9,078 nt of DNA from Spirochaetaceae bacterium (GTDB lineage Bacteria; Spirochaetota; Spirochaetia; SZUA-6; Fen-1364), in assembly GCA_003141795.1 (NCBI GenBank), contig PLNO01000343.1, forward strand, positions 16,620 to 25,697, in the 5' to 3' direction. Positions 1 through 5,948 of this stretch are shown here, in pieces. The number at the start of each line of letters is the position of its first letter. Within the stretch, counting starts at the first letter, position 1. The notes under the pieces were generated by a model, which was not told the origin of the DNA, made no database searches, and was given only the letters and a program-made list of their open reading frames with translations. The position numbers and the translations under genes were made by a program.

Positions 1-79
1 CGACCGTGACCGCGATGATGACCACGGTCGCGGCCGCGGCAAGGAGGATGAGCAGACGGCGCGTAGAGCTAGTGGTCAT
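1..79 (-). CDS. gspM: GspM-like inner-membrane protein, N-terminal fragment (runs off window)
   Basis: Only the first 26 codons are in the window. They read MTTSSTRRLLILLAAAATVV and then a further hydrophobic stretch: a short cytoplasmic tail with two Arg followed by one membrane helix. This is the expected N-terminus of GspM/PilO-type proteins, which pair with GspL/PilN in the T2SS inner-membrane platform. The ATG at 79 overlaps the 3' end of gspL by 11 nt (gspL stops at 69), and a GGGGA Shine-Dalgarno-like run lies about 6 nt upstream of it. The call rests on the membrane-helix start plus its position directly after gspL. The periplasmic domain is not visible, so the family cannot be confirmed from this fragment. 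Confidence 0.62.
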   Translation of the reverse strand, partial: MTTSSTRRLLILLAAAATVVIIAVTV

Positions 80-1130
80 CGAACGTCCCCGAAAATGAGA
101 ACCGCTCCCGGCCGGACTGTGGATCCGGCACGACCTGCGCAAGCCTCATGTTCTTGAAGCCGGGCCGGGCCTTGAACCCGTCCATGAGTGAAAGTGCATT
201 GGTCCCCAGGGCATCCACCTGGAAGTTGTCGTCCTGGATGGAGATGCTCTGGATGCGCGCGTGGTCGCCCAACACCACCGAGAGCTCGGAGAGGAGGAGG
301 TAGACGTCCCGGGGAGTGCGTGCATTCAATCGATCCCGCTCCACCTTCAGACCGTCGATCTCTTTCTGCAAAGCGAGCACGTTCTGGCCGCTCTTCTCCA
401 GCGTGAGGGTAAGCGCGTGCAAGGCATCTGCGTGCGCCTCGACGGAACCGACGTACTTCAGGAGCACCAGGATGCAAAAAACGACAACCGCCGCGGCTAA
501 TGCGGAGAGGCGGAGAACCGCGGGGGCTTTCCTGGTCCGCCCGACCTCGAGGAAGAGGCCGTCGCCTTTTCGGAGTTTCTTCGAGAGGGCCTCCAGGGTG
601 AGCACTCGCGCTCCCTCGGGGAGCTGCAGGGACGACAGTACCTCTGTCGTTGCAACAATGAGCGCAGGTCCCTTGACGGCGTCGGGGTGCAGACAGTCGT
701 CTTCCGTTGCAGGATCGAAATGTGTGCCGAGCGGCAGTCGTCGGACCGTTGAAGACGTCGGTGCTCCGTCATGAAAGCAGAGATGTTCCGCCCAGGTGGT
801 GCCGACCACCCAGGCGCGGAAATCCCCTCTGCGGGGAACAGCAGGCATCAGGAGCGGCAGAGGGAGGAAGAGGGACCTTCGACCCGCCGATTCGCGGTAG
901 CCGTCGATCGTTGCCTTTCGGGCAATGAAAACGAAGGCGCGACGCGTGCGGCCCTGTCCTTGTCGAAAGAGGCGGAAATCGAAAGACGTCTCCTCGGGGG
1001 TGCCGGGATAGATGCTGCGCAGGCGGTAACGGATGAGGCCCTCGACTTCCCCGTCCGGAAGCGGAGGGATGTCCAGCTCCTGCACGTCGAAATCCAACCG
1101 GGACATGAGCACGACGTCGGGGTGGCTCAT
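69..1130 (-). CDS. gspL: GspL-like T2SS inner-membrane platform protein
   Basis: A 353-residue bitopic protein. Residues 1-200 form a soluble cytoplasmic part, which in GspL/PilM-type proteins has an actin-like fold and contacts the ATPase GspE. Residues about 207-226 are one strongly hydrophobic helix. Residues 228-270 look like a heptad-rich coiled coil, and 275-350 look like a small alpha/beta periplasmic domain of the PilN/GspL ferredoxin-like type. The open frame extends upstream to 1250, but the ATG at 1130 is chosen because it forms an ATGA overlap with the gspK stop and has a GAGG ribosome site 8 nt upstream; the extra 40 residues would be Arg-rich shadow sequence. The N-terminal half is very divergent and I see no clear nucleotide-binding motif. 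Assignment relies on topology and on lying between gspK and gspM. Confidence 0.78.
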   Translation of the reverse strand: MSHPDVVLMSRLDFDVQELDIPPLPDGEVEGLIRYRLRSIYPGTPEETSFDFRLFRQGQGRTRRAFVFIARKATIDGYRESAGRRSLFLPLPLLMPAVPRRGDFRAWVVGTTWAEHLCFHDGAPTSSTVRRLPLGTHFDPATEDDCLHPDAVKGPALIVATTEVLSSLQLPEGARVLTLEALSKKLRKGDGLFLEVGRTRKAPAVLRLSALAAAVVVFCILVLLKYVGSVEAHADALHALTLTLEKSGQNVLALQKEIDGLKVERDRLNARTPRDVYLLLSELSVVLGDHARIQSISIQDDNFQVDALGTNALSLMDGFKARPGFKNMRLAQVVPDPQSGRERFSFSGTFDDH

Positions 1131-2143
1131 GGCGTGAACCTCTGTTCGACGATCACGTAGCGTCGAGGGACATCCGCCTCGGCGGGAATACGCGCGACGA
1201 TCGTCTCCGCGTGGGCCGTGCCCTTGGTGACGCCGATCTTCCAGAACCACGTGGTGACACCGATGTACTGGTAGATCCTGCTCTCTGCCGGAGCTCCGAT
1301 CAATCCATGGAGAGCTTCCAGTGACAGCTCCGCGCTGTCCCGTGCATCGAGGATGCTCGCCGCGGACTGCGCCGGTTGCGGGACCTTGAGGTCGGGATAG
1401 GCGAGCAGTGCGCGAAGAACCAGAGGGTCAATGAAGTGCGCATTCATGATCGGTTCAGCATTCATGATCGGGAAGAGCTTGTCATAATCGGCGCCGAAAA
1501 ACGCCTGGAGCTGGTCCGGTTTCAGGAGCTTTTTTTCAGCAAGGAGCTGCTGGATCCGTGCATGAAACGTTTCGGCTCCTGACGGGTCCCCGGTACGCAA
1601 GGCGTACAGTGCCCGCAGCGCGAACTCGTCGGTGACGTTGATGTTGGGATACCCGTAGGCGGTGAAATATGTCTCCAACGCCTTGTCGGCAAAGAGGTCC
1701 CCGTACTCGGAGACAATATCCGTGGAGAACCCCTTGTCCTCCCGGCGTTGCTGCAAGGCCTCCGCGGCGGACTCTCCCATCAGGAGAGTCTTCAATCCAG
1801 TCTTTGTGAACACGTTCTTCTGGACCCAGTTCGGATCCAGCGCGCTCGAAACGTCTTTCAGAACGACGGTCCCGCCCTCGAGCGCGGGGGTCAGCAGCTC
1901 TCCCCACACGGGGTCGACGTGAGAATCCGACTGCGGTGTGGGGTCGTTCGCCAGGAGGGCGATCACGCGTTCCGCTTCCGCCGACAAGGCTTTGCGCTGG
2001 TCATTGGCGTTGACGCTCCTTCGCTCCCGAAGGAGCGTCGCCTCGAGGACCAGAATGCCACCAGCGGCCACCGCCGCACAGAATACGAGCAGAACGAGCA
2101 CCGTGATGGAAGCTGAGCCCGATTGTCCCCCGCGTCTGGTCAT
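1127..2143 (-). CDS. gspK: GspK-like minor pseudopilin
   Basis: A 338-residue protein with a prepilin-like N-terminus. After a short basic leader ending at Gly9, the mature segment starts SASITVLVLLVF and continues as one hydrophobic helix. Mature position 5 is Thr, not Glu; lack of Glu5 is usual for GspK, which sits at the tip of the pseudopilus with GspI and GspJ. Its length is right for GspK, much longer than other pseudopilins because of an inserted alpha domain. Residues around 225-250 (YDKLFPIMNAEPIMNAHFID, then LVLRALLAYP) appear to correspond to the GspK segment usually written P-I-N-V-N-T-A...VL.AL, in diverged form. ATG overlaps the gspJ stop as ATGA, and the stop overlaps gspL the same way. 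An in-frame 18-nt duplication lies inside this motif. Confidence 0.85.
   Translation of the reverse strand: MTRRGGQSGSASITVLVLLVFCAAVAAGGILVLEATLLRERRSVNANDQRKALSAEAERVIALLANDPTPQSDSHVDPVWGELLTPALEGGTVVLKDVSSALDPNWVQKNVFTKTGLKTLLMGESAAEALQQRREDKGFSTDIVSEYGDLFADKALETYFTAYGYPNINVTDEFALRALYALRTGDPSGAETFHARIQQLLAEKKLLKPDQLQAFFGADYDKLFPIMNAEPIMNAHFIDPLVLRALLAYPDLKVPQPAQSAASILDARDSAELSLEALHGLIGAPAESRIYQYIGVTTWFWKIGVTKGTAHAETIVARIPAEADVPRRYVIVEQRFTP
1440..1471. repeat. Tandem 18-nt-period repeat inside gspK
   Basis: The 14-mer GCATTCATGATCGG occurs at 1440-1453 and again at 1458-1471 (plus-strand reading), a period of 18 nt, or exactly six codons. In protein it gives P-I-M-N-A-E followed by P-I-M-N-A-H. 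The repeat keeps the gspK frame open, and it falls at the segment that matches the conserved GspK motif. Confidence 0.8.
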
Positions 2144-2664
2144 TGTCCCGCCTGTTGACGCACGGGAAAGCCCCCGAGTTGTGCGATGAAAGAAACGTGA
2201 CCGAAATCCTTCCCGTCCACCTCCAGGGTCAGGGCGTAGGCGGTTTCATTCTTGTCACGAGTGACGGTGAGCGAGGCGGACGTGAAGCCCGGAAAGAGTG
2301 AGACGTAGTCGTTGTCGTCGATGGACAGGACGCCGTCGCGAAAAGTGACGATCAGCACCTTGTCCTGCACGCCGTCCAAAAAGGGAACGCGCCACGTGTC
2401 TTCCGATTCCTTGACGTCGAGCGCCGCCGCCCACCAGGGGGGGCGGATCCGCGCCGTGGCGCCGCGGAAGCGATCGTCCAGTTGAAGAAGCCGGGCATTG
2501 CTCAGGGCGGCATCATGGGAGCGGGCAACGGCACGGAGAGCCGCCGTCACGCCGGCCCAGACCCCTACCCCGAGCAGGGAGAGGATCACCATGCCGACCA
2601 GGACTTCAATGAGGGTGAAGCCCTGCTCACGTTCCCTGGAAGGAGAGTGCCTGGTCCTTTGCAT
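2140..2664 (-). CDS. gspJ: GspJ minor pseudopilin
   Basis: A 174-residue type IV pilin-like protein. The leader is basic (RTRHSPSRERE) and ends at Gly15. The mature protein begins FTLIEVLVGMVILSLLGVGV, a textbook class III signal with Glu at mature position 5 and a hydrophobic assembly helix. A long second helix (about 45-75) and a beta-rich C-terminal half follow, as in GspJ. GspJ joins GspI and GspK in the pseudopilus tip complex. Assignment as J rather than H or I comes from its length and from its position immediately before gspK. The ATG at 2664 overlaps the gspI end by 38 nt; no ATG, GTG or TTG lies between it and the leader Gly, so a shorter start is not available. Confidence 0.85.
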   Translation of the reverse strand: MQRTRHSPSREREQGFTLIEVLVGMVILSLLGVGVWAGVTAALRAVARSHDAALSNARLLQLDDRFRGATARIRPPWWAAALDVKESEDTWRVPFLDGVQDKVLIVTFRDGVLSIDDNDYVSLFPGFTSASLTVTRDKNETAYALTLEVDGKDFGHVSFIAQLGGFPVRQQAGQ

Positions 2665-2842
2665 CCGCGTTTCTCTGTTCGATCACGTGCATGACGCGCT
2701 GGCGCTGGGCTGCGACGATCCGCATGACGCCGTTGAGGCTGGTCAGGAACACCGCAAGTCCCACCAATGCGATCGTCACGGCCACCAGAACGTCGAGCAT
2801 GACGTAGCCGCGCTCATTTCGATGGCGACTCAATCCTCCCAT
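2627..2842 (-). CDS. gspI: Short GspI-like minor pseudopilin (71 aa)
   Basis: The ATG at 2842 has AAGGA nine nt upstream and overlaps the gspG 3' end by 13 nt. The product is 71 residues. The leader MGGLSRHRNERG is followed by mature YVMLDVLVAVTIALVGLAVF, a clear prepilin-type helix, with Asp instead of Glu at mature position 5. Only about 40 residues of amphipathic helix follow, ending in LSFQGT. GspI proteins are usually around 120 residues with a small beta domain, so this one has the assembly helix but essentially no globular part. The helix sequence and gene order (after G, before J) favour GspI over GspH. The same frame stays open upstream to 3238, but that region is an alternative-frame shadow of gspG. 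Confidence 0.75.
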   Translation of the reverse strand: MGGLSRHRNERGYVMLDVLVAVTIALVGLAVFLTSLNGVMRIVAAQRQRVMHVIEQRNADAKDQALSFQGT

Positions 2843-3378
2843 GAAGAGACGTCCTTGTCGTTGCCTTCCCCGCCCTCCTTGCCGTCGGCGCCGAAGGATC
2901 GGATGCCGAAGGGCAACCCGTTCGGGCCCGGCACTGAAAGCTCGTAGGGATGCTCCCAGGGGTCGTTGAGGATCTTCTTCGTGACGTACGGGCCGCTCCA
3001 CCCCGACGGCACGGGCTCGAGAACGGGTTTCACCCAGAGTGAGTCGAGCCCCTGGTCCTTGGTCGGGTACTGCTTGCAGTCCAGAGCGTAGGCGTTCAGC
3101 GCGAGGGACATCGATTCGATCTGGTTCTTTGCGGTCACGACGCGCGCCTTGTCGATATAGCGGAACGCCATGAAGCCCACCGCACTGGTCAGAATGAGGA
3201 TGATGGCGATGACGATGAGGATCTCCACGAAAGTCCACCCCGCCTCCCCGTCGTCTACATGACGTTTCCGAACAGGGAGAAGATGGGGACGATGAAGAAG
3301 ATGACGAAGAGGACTATGAGAATGCCCAATCCGACGATGAGTGCGGGCTCGATGAGCGCCATCAACCTGTTGATCCAT
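2830..3378 (-). CDS. gspG: GspG major pseudopilin (5' end unresolved)
   Basis: Main subunit of the T2SS pseudopilus. The mature protein starts at Trp after a Gly (codon 3240): WTFVEILIVIAIILILTSAV, with Glu5. It has about 135 residues, the usual size. Diagnostic GspG segments follow: YPTKDQGLDSLW, GPYVTKKILNDPW, and the calcium-site region SFGADGKEGGEGNDKDVSSW. The 5' end is odd. The only in-frame ATG/GTG/TTG upstream of the mature start is the ATG at 3378, which would overlap gspF by 124 nt and give an unlikely 47-residue His/Arg-rich leader. A plausible leader (VRKRHVDDGEAG) begins at a GTT codon at 3273. The coordinates give the standard-codon limit; the real start is probably near 3258-3273. 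A sequence error or a non-standard start codon could explain this. Confidence 0.85.
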   Translation of the reverse strand: MDQQVDGAHRARTHRRIGHSHSPLRHLLHRPHLLPVRKRHVDDGEAGWTFVEILIVIAIILILTSAVGFMAFRYIDKARVVTAKNQIESMSLALNAYALDCKQYPTKDQGLDSLWVKPVLEPVPSGWSGPYVTKKILNDPWEHPYELSVPGPNGLPFGIRSFGADGKEGGEGNDKDVSSWED

Positions 3379-4460
3379 TTTTCAACCTCCTGCTGGTAAT
3401 ACGCGCGTAGCTGGCCGAAGACTTTCTCGACGTGACCGATCCGTTCGCCCACCGCCATCCACCGCGCCATGCGTTCCGGAAAAACAGGGCTGCCCGCGAA
3501 GGCGTTGGAGAGCTTCTCCCCTTTGAGGAGCCGATCCCTGATGTCGATCACCGCCTGCCCGAGTGCCCGATTGGTGAGAGCGCCGGCGCCCTCGGAGAGC
3601 GCCTCTTCGACGCTCACCCCCGCCGCGGTCAGAGCCTCCATCGCGAAAGTAAAGTTCAGGAGCTCCCTCTGCATGAGGAACGGGGCGACGAGCGGGAGGG
3701 TGAGAAAGATTGCATCCACGCGCAGCGCGAATGCTCCTCCCTTGCGCCGTCCCGCCACGAGACCGACGACCCCCACGACGGCAACCACAAGGACGATGCC
3801 TATGGCGACGAGCGTCCCGTGCAGAGTGCTCATGAGGGTTTGAATGTGCCCCGACATCCCCGGCCCCAGATCCGCGAATATCTCCCGAAGCCGGGGGAAC
3901 AGGAACACGACGATGAACACTGCGCACACCGCCGCAACACCGAGAACGATGCTCGGATAGATGAGCGCTGAGGAGAAGCGGTCCCGCAGCGCCTTTTCCT
4001 CTTTCAGGAAGGTGGAGAGCCGGCCGAACACCTGATCCAGGGTGCCGATCCTCTCCCCGATTCTCACCATCCCCGTGTAGAAGGGTGGCACCCCGGGACC
4101 TGCCGTCTCCAGAGCCGCGGCGAACGTGCTCCCCTTCCGGATCTTCTCCAGAAGCCTCGTGACCAGATCGTTGGATTCCCCGCGGGAGAACACTCCTTGA
4201 GCAACCTCCAGAGCGTCCTTCAGCGATAATCCCGACCCGAGCATGAGCGCAACAAGATCGGTGATTTCGGAGAGGGACTTGCGGGAGAATCGATGCCCCC
4301 CCTTCCCGCCGCTTTTCCCGTGGGACAGCTCGCGAACGGAGAGCACGAACGAATTGCGCGCGGCAAGCTCCCTGAGGCACGACTCCTCCGACGCCGCTTC
4401 ACGCAGAAACTCTTCGATCTTTCCCGACTCGGCGGCGACACGGCAGACGTACACGGGCAT
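3255..4460 (-). CDS. gspF: GspF T2SS inner-membrane platform protein
   Basis: A 401-residue polytopic protein with two tandem T2SSF domains. Domain 1 (about 60-185) contains LMLGSGLSLKDAL and the repeat motif RIGERIGTLDQVF at 133-145. Domain 2 (about 265-390) contains MEALTAAGVSVEEAL and GERIGHVEKVFGQL at 338-351. Membrane helices lie near 168-188, 216-236 and 371-394, the normal GspF/PilC topology. GspF forms the core on which GspE acts to push pseudopilin subunits into the pseudopilus. Length matches the family. ATG at 4460 shares one base with the gspE stop (TGATG), so initiation is likely coupled to termination of gspE. The last codons are ATG TAG, inside the region where gspG must start. 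Confidence 0.96.
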   Translation of the reverse strand: MPVYVCRVAAESGKIEEFLREAASEESCLRELAARNSFVLSVRELSHGKSGGKGGHRFSRKSLSEITDLVALMLGSGLSLKDALEVAQGVFSRGESNDLVTRLLEKIRKGSTFAAALETAGPGVPPFYTGMVRIGERIGTLDQVFGRLSTFLKEEKALRDRFSSALIYPSIVLGVAAVCAVFIVVFLFPRLREIFADLGPGMSGHIQTLMSTLHGTLVAIGIVLVVAVVGVVGLVAGRRKGGAFALRVDAIFLTLPLVAPFLMQRELLNFTFAMEALTAAGVSVEEALSEGAGALTNRALGQAVIDIRDRLLKGEKLSNAFAGSPVFPERMARWMAVGERIGHVEKVFGQLRAYYQQEVEKWINRLMALIEPALIVGLGILIVLFVIFFIVPIFSLFGNVM

Positions 4461-5947
4461 CAGCTTATTACCGCCCTTTCCACCTCTTCGATGGTGGTCT
4501 CACCGCGAGCCGCCTTCTCCAGGCCGGTCTGTGCAAGGCTCCTGAATCCGGTCTTTACGAGGTGCTCCTGGATGGCGGAGGCGCGTTCCCCGTGAAGGAT
4601 CATCTCCTCCACGATCTCGTCGGGAACGAATATCTCCGCTACAGAGGTCCTGCCCTTGAAACCGGTCTGATTGCACGCCTCACATCCCTTGCCCCGCATG
4701 AGCCGGGACGTGGTGAGCCCGTACTTCTTCAGCAGCGCTTTCTCACGCGCGTCGGGCTTGTGGGGTTTGGCGCAGGACGAGCAGACCGTCCGCACGAGCC
4801 TCTGGGCCAGCGCCCCCCGCAACACGGCCGCGATGAGGTACGGTTCCACTCCCATGTTGCGAAGACGCGGGATAACGGAGACGGCGTCGTTGGTATGCAG
4901 GGTAGAAAGAACGAGATGCCCCGTGAGGGCGGCACGCAGCGACAGCTCCGCGGTGGCGGCGTCACGAATCTCTCCCACCATGATGGTGTCGGGGTCCTGA
5001 CGCAGCACGCGCTTCAGCATGGACTCGAACGTGAGGCCGATACGCTCATTGGTCTGGATCTGGCTCACCCCGTCGATGCGGTATTCAACCGGATCCTCGA
5101 TCGTTATCACCTTCATGCTCTCAAGCGCGAGCTCCCGTATGAGCGCGTTCAGCGTCGTCGTCTTACCGCTCCCCGTGGGTCCCGTTGCCAGAACGAGCCC
5201 GTGCGGAGCCGCGCCGAGGCTGCGAAGATGGGTGATGATGGCGGCATCGAGCCCCAGGTCCTCGAGACTGAGCGGTACGCCTTCCGTGTTGAAGAGGCGC
5301 AACACGATCGATTCGCCCTCGGATATGGGAACGATCGATACGCGCACGTCGTAGGTCCCCTCGCCGAGATGAACGGAGATGCGGCCGTCTTGCGGAAGGC
5401 GCCGTTCCATGATGTTCAGGTTGGCCATGATCTTGATGCGCGAGGCCACGGCGGCGAACTTCCCCTTCTCCACTTTTCCCACGGTATGCAGCACGCCGTC
5501 GATGCGATAGCGCACGCGCGCCTCCTCCGCGAATGACTCGATATGGATGTCCGAAGCGCCGCGACGAATGGCCTCGATCATCGTGCTGTTGACGAGGTTG
5601 ATGATGGGCGCATCGTTGGCAAGCCGGTCCAGAAGGATCCTCTCGTCGACCGCCAACCCTCCCTTGGCTCCTTCCGCGTCGATGACCGAAAGGCGCCGTC
5701 CGAGATACCCGGAGAGCTCCGAACGATCGATATGCCGAAAGGCGACAGGCACGTCATGGAAGGAAAGGAGGGATTCAAGGAGGGTGCTGTTCTGGGGATC
5801 GCAGACGCCGACGACGACCCCCTCCGCGTCGTCTCTCAGCTTGATGACGGAGTTCGCGTCCATGTACTCGAGAGGGTACTGGCGCGTGCCCTCCGGCAGC
5901 GGCACGAAGTCAGAGAGGGATGCATGGGGAAGCCCGACGTCCGCCAC
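4460..5947 (-). CDS. gspE: GspE T2SS assembly ATPase
   Basis: A 495-residue secretion ATPase of the GspE/PilB family. An N-terminal domain (about 10-90) likely docks onto GspL. The catalytic core shows Walker A GPTGSGKTT at 256-264, the Asp box ITIEDPVEY at 281-289, a Walker B region LRQDPDTIMVGEIRD at 315-329 and the His box LTGHLVLSTLHTN at 341-353. Four Cys (C389, C392, C422, C425) form the zinc-binding CM domain typical of GspE and PilB. All catalytic signatures are intact. The start is GTG at 5947, one base after the gspD stop, with AAGGGG seven nt upstream; there is no better ATG. It hydrolyses ATP at the cytoplasmic face to drive pseudopilus assembly through GspF, GspL and GspM. Confidence 0.97.
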   Translation of the reverse strand: MADVGLPHASLSDFVPLPEGTRQYPLEYMDANSVIKLRDDAEGVVVGVCDPQNSTLLESLLSFHDVPVAFRHIDRSELSGYLGRRLSVIDAEGAKGGLAVDERILLDRLANDAPIINLVNSTMIEAIRRGASDIHIESFAEEARVRYRIDGVLHTVGKVEKGKFAAVASRIKIMANLNIMERRLPQDGRISVHLGEGTYDVRVSIVPISEGESIVLRLFNTEGVPLSLEDLGLDAAIITHLRSLGAAPHGLVLATGPTGSGKTTTLNALIRELALESMKVITIEDPVEYRIDGVSQIQTNERIGLTFESMLKRVLRQDPDTIMVGEIRDAATAELSLRAALTGHLVLSTLHTNDAVSVIPRLRNMGVEPYLIAAVLRGALAQRLVRTVCSSCAKPHKPDAREKALLKKYGLTTSRLMRGKGCEACNQTGFKGRTSVAEIFVPDEIVEEMILHGERASAIQEHLVKTGFRSLAQTGLEKAARGETTIEEVERAVIS

Positions 5948-5948
5948 C

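Noticed and set aside
2627..3238. Extended 203-residue version of GspI starting at a GTG at 3238
   Set aside because: The extra N-terminal part is gspG read in another frame and is His/Arg-rich. The prepilin leader needs a short N-terminus, and the ATG at 2842 has a good ribosome site.
4562..5536. A 324-codon plus-strand open frame opposite gspE
   Set aside because: Its translation has no motif, and the minus strand here encodes intact Walker A, Walker B and zinc-Cys motifs of GspE.
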